This document shows, in pieces, positions 24,646 through 34,735 of a DNA stretch of 64,000 bases; position 1 is the first letter of the stretch, and each line of letters begins with the position of its first letter. Both the position numbers and the translations under genes were made by a program. Below the pieces are notes generated by a model, which worked only from the letters and a program-made list of their open reading frames with translations, ran no database searches and was not told where the DNA came from. Source of the stretch: Tersicoccus solisilvae (GTDB lineage Bacteria > Actinomycetota > Actinomycetes > Actinomycetales > Micrococcaceae); NCBI RefSeq assembly GCF_014643255.1, contig NZ_BMJI01000001.1, positions 124,001-188,000 of the forward strand, read 5' to 3'.

Positions 24646-25467
24646 CTACCGGGCAGCGGTCTGCTGACCCGCCTGCTCGGCGGTGGACTGGTCGCCCTTC
24701 TGCTGCGGGGAGACCAGCTGGAACCGCTCACCGTCGGGACCGGCCGCACTGAGGATCCGGCCGAACTCGAAGTCCGAGGGCTGATCCGTCACCGTGCCGC
24801 CCGCCTCGGCGATGGTCCCGACGGCGTCGTCGACGTCGGCCACCATGAAGGCGACGTTCCACGCCGAACCGCCGGCTCCCGCGCCCTCCCCGATGCCGCC
24901 GGCGGGCCGCTCGCCGCCGTCCACGGAGAACATGGCGTACCGCATGCCGCCCATGTCCAGGTCCTCGTACGTGAAGCCGAAGACGGCCTGGTAGAAGCGG
25001 CGTGCGGCGCCGTCGTCGGTGCTCATCACATCGTTCCAGGCGATCGTCCCCGGCTCGTCGACGGCGTCGAACCCGGTGTGCGAGCCCGACTGCCAGACGC
25101 CGAAGGAGGCGCCCGTCGGGTCGACGAACACGGCCATCGACCCCATCTCGGGGATCTGCATCGGCGCGGCGGTGACCTGGCCGCCGTTCGCCGTCACCGC
25201 GGCCGCGGTGGCGTCGATGTCGTCGGTGGCGAGGTAGGTGGTCCAGACGGTGGGGGCGCCTCCCATGCCCTCCATCATCGGGCTCAGCCCGGCGACCACC
25301 CGGCCGTCGGCCATGGCGTTGCAGTAGCCGCCGAACTCGGCGACCGACTCCGTGTACTCCCAGCCGAGGACGGCGCGGTAGAAGGTCTGGCTGCGGCCCA
25401 GGTCGGGCACCATGATGTCGACCCAGCAGGGGGTGCCGGCGGGCCACTTCTCGGGATGTGCGCTCAT
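24646..25467 (-). CDS. Two-domain VOC (glyoxalase-like) protein
   Basis: A 273-residue protein with two tandem vicinal-oxygen-chelate domains. The first starts TPCWVDIMVPDLGRSQTFYR and the second TIAWNDVMSTDDGAARRFYQ. Both have the betaalphabetabetabeta pattern ending GASFGVWQ and GERFQLVSP. Such twin-VOC proteins include glyoxalases, dioxygenases and 27 kDa antigen-like proteins; metal ligands are not clear enough to choose. The last 20 residues are Gln-rich. It is divergent from the MBL-fold gene, and the intergenic region holds copy 2 of the TetR-like operator. Confidence 0.85.
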   Translation of the reverse strand: MSAHPEKWPAGTPCWVDIMVPDLGRSQTFYRAVLGWEYTESVAEFGGYCNAMADGRVVAGLSPMMEGMGGAPTVWTTYLATDDIDATAAAVTANGGQVTAAPMQIPEMGSMAVFVDPTGASFGVWQSGSHTGFDAVDEPGTIAWNDVMSTDDGAARRFYQAVFGFTYEDLDMGGMRYAMFSVDGGERPAGGIGEGAGAGGSAWNVAFMVADVDDAVGTIAEAGGTVTDQPSDFEFGRILSAAGPDGERFQLVSPQQKGDQSTAEQAGQQTAAR

Positions 25468-25539
25468 GGGGAATCAGGCCTTTCTGCGCGATCGGGTCCA
25501 GGGAGGGGTGGACACCGCCGCGGCCGGTGCGGCCGCCAA

Positions 25540-25556
25540 TGTGAACGCTGTCCACT
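25540..25556 (+). promoter_or_regulatory. TetR-like operator, copy 2
   Basis: ATGTGAACGCTGTCCAC differs by one base from the operator before the DrrAB-like exporter. It sits between the divergent VOC and MBL genes, 73 bases from the VOC start and 127 from the MBL start, so it could control either. Confidence 0.5.
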
Positions 25557-25682
25557 TGGTGATGTCCCTCACAGTAGAGGATCGGCGCGACGTCGACAAG
25601 AGACTCCTCCGAGCCTTCCGGGCCCACGGATCCGCCGGGTACAGTCGATCAAAAGACAGCATGCTGATGAAGGGAGCGCGAC

Positions 25683-26426
25683 ATGTTCCATCCCCACGAG
25701 GCCGAGGGCGTGCACCGCGTGGAGCACGCCCGGGTCAACTGCTATCTGATCGAGGACGGTCCCCGGGTGCTGCTGGTCGACGCGGGCCTGCCGGCGATGT
25801 GGCCCATGGTCCGGGCGGCGTTGCGGAGCCTGGGCCGTTCCCCGCGTGACATCGAGGCGCTGGCGATCACGCACGGGCACTTCGACCACCTCGGGTTCGC
25901 GCTGCGGTTGCAGCAGGACCTCGACGTCCCCGTGTTGATCGATCCGGCCGACGCCTGGATCGCCGCCCACCCCTACCGGTACCGGCACGAGCGCGCCCGT
26001 CCCTTCTACCCGATCCGGTACCCGGCCAGCATCCCCGTGCTCGGCCGGATGACCCTGGCCGGCGCCCTGGCGGTCCGGGGCGTGACGAGCATGCGCCCGC
26101 TCGACGTCGAGGCGGCCGCCACCCTGCCGGGCGCACCGGTGCCGGTGGCGACGCCCGGACACACGGCGGGACACCTCGCGCTGCACCTGCCCGATCGCGG
26201 CGTGGTGATCACGGGGGATGCCCTGGTCACGCTCGACCCCTACACCGGGGCCTCGGGTCCGCAGATCGTCTCCGCCGCGGCGACCGCGGACACCCGGCAG
26301 GCCCTCGCCTCCCTGGACGCGATCGCCGCGCTGGACGCCGACATCGCCCTGCCCGGACACGGTGACCCGTTCCGCGGTCGCGTGGCCGACGCGGTCGCCA
26401 CCGCCCGGCACCGGCCCGTCACGTGA
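25683..26426 (+). CDS. MBL-fold metallo-hydrolase
   Basis: A 247-residue metallo-beta-lactamase-fold protein. Zinc motifs: THGHFDHLGF (HxHxDH), PGHTAGHLAL, TGDALVTLDP and LPGHGDPF. The length and HERARPF insertion resemble glyoxalase II/lactonase-like hydrolases. GGGAG eight bases before the ATG supports the start. It ends before the strong terminator shared with the convergent tRNA-Leu. The substrate is not determinable from sequence. Confidence 0.9.
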   Translation: MFHPHEAEGVHRVEHARVNCYLIEDGPRVLLVDAGLPAMWPMVRAALRSLGRSPRDIEALAITHGHFDHLGFALRLQQDLDVPVLIDPADAWIAAHPYRYRHERARPFYPIRYPASIPVLGRMTLAGALAVRGVTSMRPLDVEAAATLPGAPVPVATPGHTAGHLALHLPDRGVVITGDALVTLDPYTGASGPQIVSAAATADTRQALASLDAIAALDADIALPGHGDPFRGRVADAVATARHRPVT

Positions 26427-26538
26427 GCCGCCGCAGTTCCACGTCCTGGTGAGTAAGAACACGGTCCCTGATGGACAAGGGGTCCGTCGCCCGCCGCCCA
26501 CGGCTCCGGGGCGAACCCGACGTCGGCGTGCCCGGACA

Positions 26539-26578
26539 CGACGAAGGCCCCTCCCGAACCCGGGAGGGGCCTTCGTCG
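26539..26578. terminator. Bidirectional terminator, 18-bp perfect stem
   Basis: CGACGAAGGCCCCTCCCG (26539-26556), loop AACC, then its exact complement (26561-26578). It lies between the MBL hydrolase stop and the 3' end of the convergent tRNA-Leu. Confidence 0.85.
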
Positions 26579-26579
26579 C

Positions 26580-26666
26580 TGGTGCGCGAGGGGGGACTTG
26601 AACCCCCACGCCCTTTCGAGCACTGGCACCTGAAGCCAGCGCGTCTGCCAATTCCGCCACTCGCGC
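26580..26666 (-). tRNA. tRNA-Leu (anticodon CAG)
   Basis: Acceptor arms GCGCGAG (26660-26666) and CTCGCGC (26584-26590) pair perfectly, followed by an encoded ACCA end. The D-loop GGCGGAATTGGCAGACGCGC, the anticodon CAG at 26630-26632 within CTTCAGG, a long variable arm (class II) and the GGTTCAAGTCC T-arm are all present. It decodes CTG, the dominant Leu codon in this genome. Confidence 0.97.
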
Positions 26667-26915
26667 CAGTGGCTCCCCTTCCGCTTCGAGCCCGTACGGG
26701 ACGTTGCGACCGGAGAACAGCAGAAACCAGCATAGCCCAGACCCGCACCGATCGCCTAAACGGCGTCCCTACCGCGGGGCGGGACGCGCCGAGCCCGACC
26801 CCCGGTCCGCTCAGCCCACGCCAGTAGTATCGGGAGCGACGCTCTGTACACTGCTGCGAGTCGTGCCCGGGACCGGGTTCGACGACGCCCGCACCCGCCG
26901 ACAGGAGGACCGCCC

Positions 26916-27686
26916 ATGGGACGGCTCGACGACGTCGAACGACGCCTCGAGAAAATCGTCCGCGGCGTGTTCTCCCGTGGTGGCGGCCGCCAGGTGGAGC
27001 CGGTCGAGATCGCCAGCGCGCTGCGCCGCGAGATGGACCACAAGGCGATCGCGCTGACGGAGGGCCGCACCATCACCCCGAACGTCTTCGACGCCCGCCT
27101 CTCCGACGCCGACTTCGAGAAGGCGCAGGAGTGGGGCACGCCCCTGGCCGAGGAGCTGTGCGAGGTCGTGATCAAGCACGCGCAGAGCCAGGGGTACGCG
27201 CTGCTCGGACCCGTCCGCTTCTCGTTCCGGCACGACCCGGTGCTGCGCACGGGGGTGTTCGAGATCGACTCGAAGACCGAGAAGCAGCAGAACCGGCAGC
27301 GGGGCCAGCGGGGCACCGGAACGGGACGGGCCGGGTCGCGCGGCGGCTCCGTCACCGGCGGCCCCTGGCGCGCCGAGGTCGAGCAGAAGCGACCTGTGCT
27401 CGAGATCCACGGGCAGCGTTACTCGCTCAACGCGCCCACCATCGTGCTCGGCCGCTCGTCGGAGGCGGACATCCTCGTCGACGACACCGGCGTCTCCCGC
27501 AAGCACCTGCAGATCCACACCCAGGACGGTCAGAGCGAGGCCGTCGATCTCGGCTCCACCAACGGCAGCTACGTCAACGGGCAGAAGATCGTCGGCAGCG
27601 CCCCCCTCGCGGACGGCTCGGTGATCTCGATGGGCCGCACGAAGATCACGTTCCGGCTGCTGCCGCCGCGGGACGGGGGCCACTGA
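26916..27686 (+). CDS. fhaA: FhaA: DUF3662 and FHA domain protein
   Basis: A 256-residue cytosolic protein. The N-terminal DUF3662 domain (about 1-125) begins MGRLDDVERRLEKIVRGVFS. A Gln/Gly/Arg-rich linker leads to a C-terminal FHA domain (about 165-250) with LGRSSEADI, VSRKHLQI and GSTNGSYVNG, the phosphothreonine-binding loops. In mycobacteria FhaA binds phosphorylated MviN and PknB to regulate peptidoglycan synthesis. It is the first gene of the fhaA-fhaB-pstP-rodA-pbpA-pknA-pknB operon. GGAGGACC precedes the ATG. Confidence 0.95.
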   Translation: MGRLDDVERRLEKIVRGVFSRGGGRQVEPVEIASALRREMDHKAIALTEGRTITPNVFDARLSDADFEKAQEWGTPLAEELCEVVIKHAQSQGYALLGPVRFSFRHDPVLRTGVFEIDSKTEKQQNRQRGQRGTGTGRAGSRGGSVTGGPWRAEVEQKRPVLEIHGQRYSLNAPTIVLGRSSEADILVDDTGVSRKHLQIHTQDGQSEAVDLGSTNGSYVNGQKIVGSAPLADGSVISMGRTKITFRLLPPRDGGH

Positions 27687-27687
27687 C

Positions 27688-28155
27688 ATGGGCGAACTGA
27701 CCGCCACCGTGCTCCGCTTCGCGTTCCTGGCGCTGCTGTGGGTGCTGATCTTCTCCGTGCTCGTCGCGATGCGCCGCGACCTGGCGGTCGGCCGGAAGGC
27801 GCGGACCACCGCGAGCTCCCGCGGTGCGGCGGCCGGCTCCGAGGCGCCCGCCGCTCCGCCCCGCCCGCAGGTCCGCCGCCTCGTCGTCGTCGAGGGGCCG
27901 CAGGAGGGCACCGTGATCGACCTGAGCGGCCCGGTCATGATGGGACGCGCCCAGGAGTCCACCCTCGTGCTCGAGGACGACTACGCCTCGGGCCGCCATG
28001 CCCGCCTGTTCCCGCAGGGCAGCCGCTGGTTCCTCGAGGACCTCGGCTCCACGAACGGCACCTTCGTGAACGACCAGCAGCTCACGCGCGCCGTGCCGAT
28101 CGAGCCCGGTACCCCCATTCGGATCGGTAAGACGGTCATCGAATTGAGGCCGTGA
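27688..28155 (+). CDS. fhaB: FhaB (FipA): membrane-anchored FHA protein
   Basis: A 155-residue protein. One N-terminal transmembrane helix (LRFAFLALLWVLIFSVLVAM) is followed by a short Ala-rich linker and an FHA domain with MMGRAQESTL, ASGRHARLF and GSTNGTFVNDQQL. In mycobacteria the homologue helps recruit FtsZ/FtsQ and PBP2 after phosphorylation by PknA. It starts one base after fhaA and overlaps pstP by four bases. Confidence 0.95.
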   Translation: MGELTATVLRFAFLALLWVLIFSVLVAMRRDLAVGRKARTTASSRGAAAGSEAPAAPPRPQVRRLVVVEGPQEGTVIDLSGPVMMGRAQESTLVLEDDYASGRHARLFPQGSRWFLEDLGSTNGTFVNDQQLTRAVPIEPGTPIRIGKTVIELRP

Positions 28156-29870
28156 TGGCCCTGGTCCTGCGCTACGCGGCGCGATCCGACGTCGGCAAGG
28201 TCCGCGCGAAGAACGACGACTCCGCCTATGCGGGTCAGTACCTCGCGGTGGTCGCCGACGGCATGGGCGGCCACGTCGGCGGGGACGTCGCCTCCGCGTC
28301 CACGGTGCTCGACCTCGTCCATCTGGACCACCACAAACACGACGACGACGCCGGCACGGTGCTCGCCGACGAGATCCAGACGGCGAACTCCCTGCTCAAC
28401 GAGTTGGTCGACGCGAATCCGCGACTGGCCGGCATGGGCACCACCGTCACGGCGCTGCTGCTGACCGGGCAGACCCTCCGGTTCGCCCACATCGGCGACT
28501 CCCGGGCCTACCGCCTGCGCGACGGTGTGTTCGAACAGATGAGCATCGACCACACGTTCGTGCAGCGCCTCATCGACGAGGGCCGGCTGCGGCCGGAGGA
28601 CGCCGAGTACCACCCGCACAAGAACGTGCTGATGCGCGTGCTCGGGGATGTGGACGCCAGCCCCGAACTGGACCTGCACGAGTACGACACCCGGGTCGGC
28701 GACCGGTGGCTGCTCTGCTCGGACGGACTGACGGCCGTGGTGCCCAGCGGCGTCCTGAGCGACATCGTCCGCGGCGGCGGCCGGCTGCAGGACATCGTCG
28801 ACACCCTCGTCGACCTCACGCTCGAGGGGGGCGCCCCCGACAACGTCACCGTCGTCATGATCGAGGTCGCGGAGGGCGACCCCGGGGACACCCGCACCTC
28901 CCGGCTGGCGGCGCTGCCGCCCTCCGCCCTGCGGGTCACCCCGCGCGGCGCCCGCCGGGGCCGGCGCGACGAGGGCGAGGCCACCGGCGCCCACCCCGTC
29001 ACGCGTCCCGCCGGTGGCGCCGAGACCGAGGCGGACCGGAGCAGCACGCCGGTCGTCACCAGCGAGACCGGCCCCGCCGGGGAACGCGCGGCCGAGGCCG
29101 TCAGCGCCGGTGCCCTGCGTGAGGAGCTGGCCGGCCATCCGCACGTCCTCGTCGGAGCGGCGGCACTGGCGACGGAGACCGGCCGGCTCCCCACCGTCGC
29201 CAAGCGCAGCGTCGACCGGCAGGCCGCCGCCCTGCTGCGTCACCGCGACGACGGCGACGACGGGGGGGACGGCACCGGGACACCGCACCGCCGGCGCTCC
29301 CGCCGTCCCCTGTACGCCGTCGTCGCCGTCATCTGCCTGCTGGCGCTGGTCGCGGCCGCCGGCTGGGGCTACGCGTGGACGCAGACCCGCTACTACGTCG
29401 GCGAGTCCGACGGCGAGGTCGCCATCTACAACGGCGTCTCGCAGACCCTCGGTCCGATCCGGCTCGCGCACGTGGAGACCCGTACCGGCATCACCGTCTC
29501 CTCCCTGCCCGAGTACTCGCAGGAGCGGGTGCGGATGACGGTGCCCGCCGACAGCACCGACCGGGCGCAACAGATCATCGCGGATCTGCGTCTGCCCGGA
29601 CCGGACAACCCGCTGCCCACCCCGAGCTGCAGTCCGAGCCCGTCGCCCGGCGCCTCCGGATCGGCCCGCCCGTCGGCCGGCGCCTCCTCGTCGCCGCGCT
29701 CGTCCACCGAGTCGCGCGGGCAGCCCACCCGCAGCCCGAGCCCGTCGCCCAGCGCCACCGCGAGCAGCCCGAACGGGTCGGCCTCCGCGAGCGGCCGGCC
29801 GCGGGCCACCACCGGCACACCCTCCGCCACCCCGACCCCGTCCGTGACCCCTTGTGGAGGGCAGCGCTGA
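28152..29870 (+). CDS. pstP: PP2C-type Ser/Thr phosphatase PstP
   Basis: A 572-residue membrane phosphatase. The catalytic domain (about 1-240) has GKVRAKNDDSAY, VVADGMGGHVGGDVAS, GTTVTALL, HIGDSRAYRLRDG, LLCSDGLT and GGAPDNVTVV, all metal- or phosphate-binding PP2C motifs. A long Ala/Glu-rich juxtamembrane segment precedes the single helix (about 384-410, PLYAVVAVICLLALVAAAGW). The extracytoplasmic tail is rich in Ser/Pro repeats. It reverses PknA/PknB phosphorylation of division and cell wall proteins. It is translationally coupled to its neighbours. Confidence 0.95.
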   Translation: MMALVLRYAARSDVGKVRAKNDDSAYAGQYLAVVADGMGGHVGGDVASASTVLDLVHLDHHKHDDDAGTVLADEIQTANSLLNELVDANPRLAGMGTTVTALLLTGQTLRFAHIGDSRAYRLRDGVFEQMSIDHTFVQRLIDEGRLRPEDAEYHPHKNVLMRVLGDVDASPELDLHEYDTRVGDRWLLCSDGLTAVVPSGVLSDIVRGGGRLQDIVDTLVDLTLEGGAPDNVTVVMIEVAEGDPGDTRTSRLAALPPSALRVTPRGARRGRRDEGEATGAHPVTRPAGGAETEADRSSTPVVTSETGPAGERAAEAVSAGALREELAGHPHVLVGAAALATETGRLPTVAKRSVDRQAAALLRHRDDGDDGGDGTGTPHRRRSRRPLYAVVAVICLLALVAAAGWGYAWTQTRYYVGESDGEVAIYNGVSQTLGPIRLAHVETRTGITVSSLPEYSQERVRMTVPADSTDRAQQIIADLRLPGPDNPLPTPSCSPSPSPGASGSARPSAGASSSPRSSTESRGQPTRSPSPSPSATASSPNGSASASGRPRATTGTPSATPTPSVTPCGGQR

Positions 29871-31312
29871 TGTCCCAGCTGTACACCGCGCCGCGGTCGC
29901 GCCGGAACACCGAACTCGTGCTGCTCGTGCTGGCCCTGGCCATCGCGATCGGCGCGGACGTGCTCGTCACCCTCAACCTCGAGCAACCCTTTGGGTCCGC
30001 GTGGCTCACCCGGACGATCGTGTTCGCGGCGCTCCCGTTGGCGCTGCACGTCGTGCTGCGGCTGCGCGCGAAGTATGCCGACCCGGTCATCCTTCCGGTC
30101 GTGACGGCGCTCAACGGCGTCGGGCTGACCATGATCCACCGGCTCGACATCGCCAAGGGCGACGACGCCGCCAGCCGGCAGCTGGTCTGGATGGCCGTCG
30201 CCGTCGTCGCGGCCGGGGTGGTGCTGTGGCTGGTGCGCGACCACCGGGTGCTGCGCCGGTACACGTACATCTCCCTCGTCGTCAGCGCCGTTCTGCTGCT
30301 GCTGCCCCTGCTGCCGGGCATCGGCCAGGAGATCAACGGCGCACGGGTGTGGATCACCGTCGGCATCGGCTCGTTCCAGCCCGGCGAGATCGCCAAGATC
30401 ACCCTCGCCGTGTTCTTCGCCGGTTACCTCTCGACGAACCGGGATCTCATCCTGTTGGCCGGGAAGAAGATCGGTCCCCTGCAGCTCCCGCGGGCCCGGG
30501 ACCTGGCCCCCATGCTGGTGGCGTGGGTGATCGGCCTGGGCATCCTCGTGCTGCAGCGGGACATCGGCATGTCCGTCATGTTCTTCACCCTGTTCATGGT
30601 GATGGTCTACGTGGCCACCAGCCGGGCCAGCTGGATCCTCATCGGCCTGGCCCTGGTGGTGGCCGGCGGCCTGTTCGCCTATCAGACGATGGGGCACGTG
30701 CAGGCCCGCGTGGACGGCTGGCGCAACGCGTTCGACCCCGACGTGTTCAACGCCCCCGGCGGCAGCTGGCAGATCGTCCAGGGCCTGTTCGGGCTGGCCA
30801 ACGGCGGCTTGTTCGGCACCGGCCTCGGGCTGGGCCGGCCGGACCTGGTGACGTTCGCCAACTCGGACATGATCGTCGCCGCACTCGGTGAGGAGATCGG
30901 GCTGATCGGCGTCGTCGGCCTCGTGCTGCTCTACGTCATCCTCGTCTCCCGCGGCATGCGGGCCGCCCTGGGCACCCGCGACGCCTTCGGCAAGCTGCTG
31001 GCCTGCGGACTGGCCTTCGTCCTGGCCGTGCAGTGCTTCGTGATCATGGGCGGCGTCACCCGGCTGATCCCCCTGACGGGGCTCACCACCCCGTTCATGT
31101 CCGCCGGAGGCTCGTCCCTGCTCGCGAACTGGATCATCGTGGCGCTGCTGCTGCTGATCTCCAACGCCGCCCGCCGGCCGGCGCCCACGGGCCCCATCCG
31201 GGAGAGCGACCTGCCGTCGTCGGGCATCGACGTCGTCGAACCGCGCACCGCCGCGACCGCCACCCCCGGTTCCGGGCTGAACCGCACTCGTCAAGGAGGG
31301 GGCACCCCGTGA
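29870..31312 (+). CDS. rodA: SEDS glycosyltransferase RodA/FtsW
   Basis: A 480-residue, ten-helix SEDS protein that polymerises lipid II in cell wall growth. Conserved features: INGARVWITVGIGSFQPGEIAKITLAVFFAGYL, VLQRDIGMSVMFF with the catalytic Asp region, GLGRPDLVTFANSDMIVAALGEEIG, and ITRLIPLTGLTTPFMSAGGSSLLANW-type C-terminal motif. The ATG overlaps the pstP stop by one base. It forms a synthase pair with the adjacent PbpA. Confidence 0.95.
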   Translation: MSQLYTAPRSRRNTELVLLVLALAIAIGADVLVTLNLEQPFGSAWLTRTIVFAALPLALHVVLRLRAKYADPVILPVVTALNGVGLTMIHRLDIAKGDDAASRQLVWMAVAVVAAGVVLWLVRDHRVLRRYTYISLVVSAVLLLLPLLPGIGQEINGARVWITVGIGSFQPGEIAKITLAVFFAGYLSTNRDLILLAGKKIGPLQLPRARDLAPMLVAWVIGLGILVLQRDIGMSVMFFTLFMVMVYVATSRASWILIGLALVVAGGLFAYQTMGHVQARVDGWRNAFDPDVFNAPGGSWQIVQGLFGLANGGLFGTGLGLGRPDLVTFANSDMIVAALGEEIGLIGVVGLVLLYVILVSRGMRAALGTRDAFGKLLACGLAFVLAVQCFVIMGGVTRLIPLTGLTTPFMSAGGSSLLANWIIVALLLLISNAARRPAPTGPIRESDLPSSGIDVVEPRTAATATPGSGLNRTRQGGGTP

Positions 31313-32748
31313 ATCAGGCCATCCGCCACACCTGGGTCGTGGCCGCCGCGCTGCTCGTGCTCGTCCTCGGCTCCCTCACCTACGTCCAGTTCTTCGAGGC
31401 CGGCCGCCTGCAGGCGAACCCGTGGAACAGCCGGAACCTGCTGCAGCAGTTCTCCAGCAACCGGGGCCCGATCCTTGTCGACGGCCAGCAGATCGCCTAC
31501 TCGCAGCGCAGCAACGACCAGTACGACTACCAGCGCGTCTACCGGGACCCGCAGCTGTACGCGCCGCTGACCGGGTTCTACTCGCTGCTGAACATGACCG
31601 GCCTCGAGCAGGAGCTCAACCCCCTGCTGACGGGCAGCTCGGACCAGCTCTTCTACGACCGGATCACGCAGATCCTCTCGGGGAACCAGCCGCGCGGCGC
31701 GTCGGTGGAACTGACCATCGATCCTGCGCTGCAGAAGCTCGCCTACGACGCGCTCGGCGACCAGAAGGGCGCGATCGTGGCCCTTAACCCGAAGACCGGC
31801 GAGATCCTCGCCATGGTCTCCAAGCCCAGCTACGACCCCAACGCGATCGCCACCCACAACACGAACCAGGCGCGACAGGCGTACGAGGCCCTCGCGCAGA
31901 ACGAGGCCAACCCGCTGTTCAACCGCGCAATCGGCGGCAACCTGTACTCCCCCGGCTCGGTGTTCAAGATCATCGACACCGCCGCGGCCCTGGAGTCCGG
32001 CAAGTACGACGCCGACAGCGTGCTGGACAACCCGGCCGAGCTGGACCTGCCGGGCACGTCCGCGACGCTGCCCAACTACCGGTACGGCGGCTGCGCCGCC
32101 CGCACCAAGGTCGACTTCTCCTTCGCGCTCGAGCAGTCCTGCAACACGCCGTTCGCCTCGATCGCCATGAACCTCGGCCAGGACGCGATCGCGAACGAGG
32201 CGAAGAAGTTCGGTTTCGGGGAGCCGCTGAAGGTCCCCCTGACGGTCACGCCGTCGACCTTCCCCGAGAACCTCAACGACGCGCAGCTGGCCCAGAGCTC
32301 CATCGGCCAGTTCGACGTGCGCGTCACGCCGCTGCAGGTCGCCATGATGTCGGCCGCCATCGCCAACAACGGGGTGCAGATGAAGCCCAACCTGATCAAG
32401 ACCGTGCGGGCCCCCGACCTGACGCCGGTCAGTACGTTCAAGCCGGAGCAGCTGCGCACCGCGACCAGCCAGCAGACCGCGACGCAGATCAAGGACTGGA
32501 TGGTCAACGTGGTGGACCAGGGCATCGCCAACGCCGCGGCCGTGCCGGGCGTGAAGGTGGCGGGCAAGACCGGCACCGCGGAGCTGACCGTCGGAGGCGG
32601 GAACAACGCCTGGTTCACCGGGTTCGCGCCGGCCGACGACCCGCAGATCGCGGTGGCGATCGTCGTGGAGAATGTTGATGTGCTCACGGGGGTATCCCTG
32701 ACCAGTCCGACGGCGAAGAAGCTCTTTGAGGCGGTGTTGAACAAGTGA
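31309..32748 (+). CDS. pbpA: Penicillin-binding protein PbpA (class B transpeptidase)
   Basis: A 479-residue class B PBP with a short cytoplasmic tail and one N-terminal helix ([19 protein letters not shown]). The transpeptidase motifs are SPGSVFK (active Ser), SCN (SxN) and KTGTAEL (KTG). The dimerisation region between about 40 and 140 is short, as in actinobacterial PbpA. The GTG start overlaps the rodA stop, and AAGGAGGGGGC lies just before it. It crosslinks the glycan made by RodA. Confidence 0.95.
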   Translation: MNQAIRHTWVVAAALLVLVLGSLTYVQFFEAGRLQANPWNSRNLLQQFSSNRGPILVDGQQIAYSQRSNDQYDYQRVYRDPQLYAPLTGFYSLLNMTGLEQELNPLLTGSSDQLFYDRITQILSGNQPRGASVELTIDPALQKLAYDALGDQKGAIVALNPKTGEILAMVSKPSYDPNAIATHNTNQARQAYEALAQNEANPLFNRAIGGNLYSPGSVFKIIDTAAALESGKYDADSVLDNPAELDLPGTSATLPNYRYGGCAARTKVDFSFALEQSCNTPFASIAMNLGQDAIANEAKKFGFGEPLKVPLTVTPSTFPENLNDAQLAQSSIGQFDVRVTPLQVAMMSAAIANNGVQMKPNLIKTVRAPDLTPVSTFKPEQLRTATSQQTATQIKDWMVNVVDQGIANAAAVPGVKVAGKTGTAELTVGGGNNAWFTGFAPADDPQIAVAIVVENVDVLTGVSLTSPTAKKLFEAVLNK

Positions 32749-34670
32749 GGCCCACCGGAGGCATCACCCTGGGCGACCGGTACGAGCTGACCGATCGGAT
32801 CGCCATCGGCGGCATGGGCGAGGTGTGGAAGGCCCGCGACAAGGTGCTCGGACGCATCGTCGCGATCAAGATCCTCAAGGAGGAGTACACCGGCGACCCC
32901 GGTTTCCTCGAGCGGTTCCGCGCCGAGGCCCGGCACACCGCGCTGCTGAATCACCCCGGCATCGCCAACGTCTTCGACTACGGCGAGGAGGAGGGCTCGG
33001 CCTACCTGGTGATGGAGTACGTGCCCGGCCAGCCCCTCTCCACCATCATCGAACGCGAGCGCGTGCTCTCCCCCGACCGGGCGCTGACCATCATCGGGCA
33101 GACCGCACGGGCGCTGTCCGCGGCGCACGCCAAGGGCCTCGTGCACCGGGACGTGAAGCCCGGGAACCTGATGATCACGCCGGACAACCGGGTCAAGGTC
33201 ACCGACTTCGGCATCGCCCGGCTCGCGGACCAGGTGCCGTTGACGGCGACCGGGCAGGTGATGGGCACGGCCCAGTACCTCTCGCCGGAGCAGGCGACCG
33301 GGCAGACCGCCACCGGCTCCTCCGACATCTACTCGCTCGGCGTCATCGGGTACGAGCTGGTGTCGGGGCACCGGCCCTTCACCGGGGAGTCGCAGATCGC
33401 GATCGCGCTGGCCCAGGTCAACGACGACCCGCCGCCGCTGGACGCATCGATCCCGGCGCCGGTGCGTGCCCTGCTGATGTCCATGCTGTCGAAGGACCCC
33501 AAGCAGCGTCCCGCCAGTGCCAGCGCGCTGGCGGCCGCGGTCGACGCGATCCGGGCCGGCAAGCACGACGACGCCCTCCGGGCCGTCCCCACCCTGGCCG
33601 CCTTCGGCCTCGGCGCGGGCCCGGCGACCGGGCGCACCGAGGCGCTGCGGCGACCGGCCACCGCTCGCACCAGGGCCGTGACCACCGCCCGGGACCGTGC
33701 CCCCAGCACCGCGTCGCTGCCCGTCGCGGGCGCCGCCGCGGCGGGAGGGGTGTCCGCCTCGCGGGCCGCCGCACCCGGGCGGGAGGAGCAGCGCTGGGAC
33801 GATCGGCAGGACGCCGGCCGGGACCGGCGCCGGTCCCGCAGCCCGTGGACGTGGCCCCTGGTCGCCCTGATCGTCCTGCTGCTGTTGATCCTGGTCGCCA
33901 CGCTCGCCACCAACGGCCTCTTCAACGGGCGCGCGTCGAGCCCCGGCACCACCACGACGGTCACCGCCCCGTCCAGCACCGCGCCGAGCTCGCCGACGGT
34001 GACGTCGACGACCCCGAGCCCGACGACGACCACCACGACCTCGACCACGGTGGACGTGCGGGCCGCGGCCTACGAGGGACGCCCGATCGGCGAGGTCCGC
34101 GCCGAGCTCGAGCAGCTCGGGCTGCAGGTGCGACCCGATCCGCAGCCCTCCGACGACGTGGCCGCGAACCTCGTGACCGGGCTCGCCCCGACCGGCACGC
34201 TCGAGAAGGGCTCGGCCGTCACCGTCACCTACTCCACCGGTCCCGAGCAGGTCACCGTGCCGCGTGACCTGGTCGGCAGCACCCGGGCCCAGGCCCAGTC
34301 CGCCCTGCAGGAGCTGGGACTGCGGTACGCCGAGCAGGTCGTCGCGAGCGACCGGCCGGCTGGTACCGTCGTGGAGGTCCCGGACGCCGGCCAGGAGGTC
34401 GACCCGGGGTCGACGGTCACCGTGCGCGTGTCCCGCGGACCGACACCGACGCCGACGACGCCCACCGCATCGCCGTCGCCCAGCGCATCCTCCCCGAGCG
34501 CCCAGAACGGCAACGGCAACGGCTCCTCCAACGGGGCCACCGGCCGCGGCCAGGCCAGCAACGGCAACGGGGCCGCCACCGGGGCCGCCGCGGAACCGAG
34601 CCCGGCACGCACGAACGCGGCGGCCGAGCCCGCGGCGGGCGCGACGCCGAGCCGCGGTACCCGGGGCTGA
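32745..34670 (+). CDS. pknA: Ser/Thr protein kinase, PknA position, with two PASTA domains
   Basis: A 641-residue receptor kinase. The kinase domain (about 10-270) has [21 protein letters not shown] with the ATP-binding Lys, [11 protein letters not shown] and DFGIARL. One membrane helix lies at about 364-390 ([20 protein letters not shown]). The outside part has two PASTA repeats (about 435-500 and 503-568), then a low-complexity Asn/Gly/Ala tail. Mycobacterial PknA lacks PASTA domains, so the extracellular sensor here differs. GTG start overlaps the pbpA stop. Confidence 0.93.
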   Translation: MRPTGGITLGDRYELTDRIAIGGMGEVWKARDKVLGRIVAIKILKEEYTGDPGFLERFRAEARHTALLNHPGIANVFDYGEEEGSAYLVMEYVPGQPLSTIIERERVLSPDRALTIIGQTARALSAAHAKGLVHRDVKPGNLMITPDNRVKVTDFGIARLADQVPLTATGQVMGTAQYLSPEQATGQTATGSSDIYSLGVIGYELVSGHRPFTGESQIAIALAQVNDDPPPLDASIPAPVRALLMSMLSKDPKQRPASASALAAAVDAIRAGKHDDALRAVPTLAAFGLGAGPATGRTEALRRPATARTRAVTTARDRAPSTASLPVAGAAAAGGVSASRAAAPGREEQRWDDRQDAGRDRRRSRSPWTWPLVALIVLLLLILVATLATNGLFNGRASSPGTTTTVTAPSSTAPSSPTVTSTTPSPTTTTTTSTTVDVRAAAYEGRPIGEVRAELEQLGLQVRPDPQPSDDVAANLVTGLAPTGTLEKGSAVTVTYSTGPEQVTVPRDLVGSTRAQAQSALQELGLRYAEQVVASDRPAGTVVEVPDAGQEVDPGSTVTVRVSRGPTPTPTTPTASPSPSASSPSAQNGNGNGSSNGATGRGQASNGNGAATGAAAEPSPARTNAAAEPAAGATPSRGTRG

Positions 34671-34735
34671 CGCGGGGAGGATCGCGGACGACGACGGAGG
34701 CACCAGGGGACACGATCGAAGGGAACACCGGATCC

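Noticed and set aside
29600-29870. Ser/Pro repeats at the end of pstP as a separate gene or frameshift
   Set aside because: The frame is continuous and the tail is a plausible low-complexity extracytoplasmic extension of the phosphatase.
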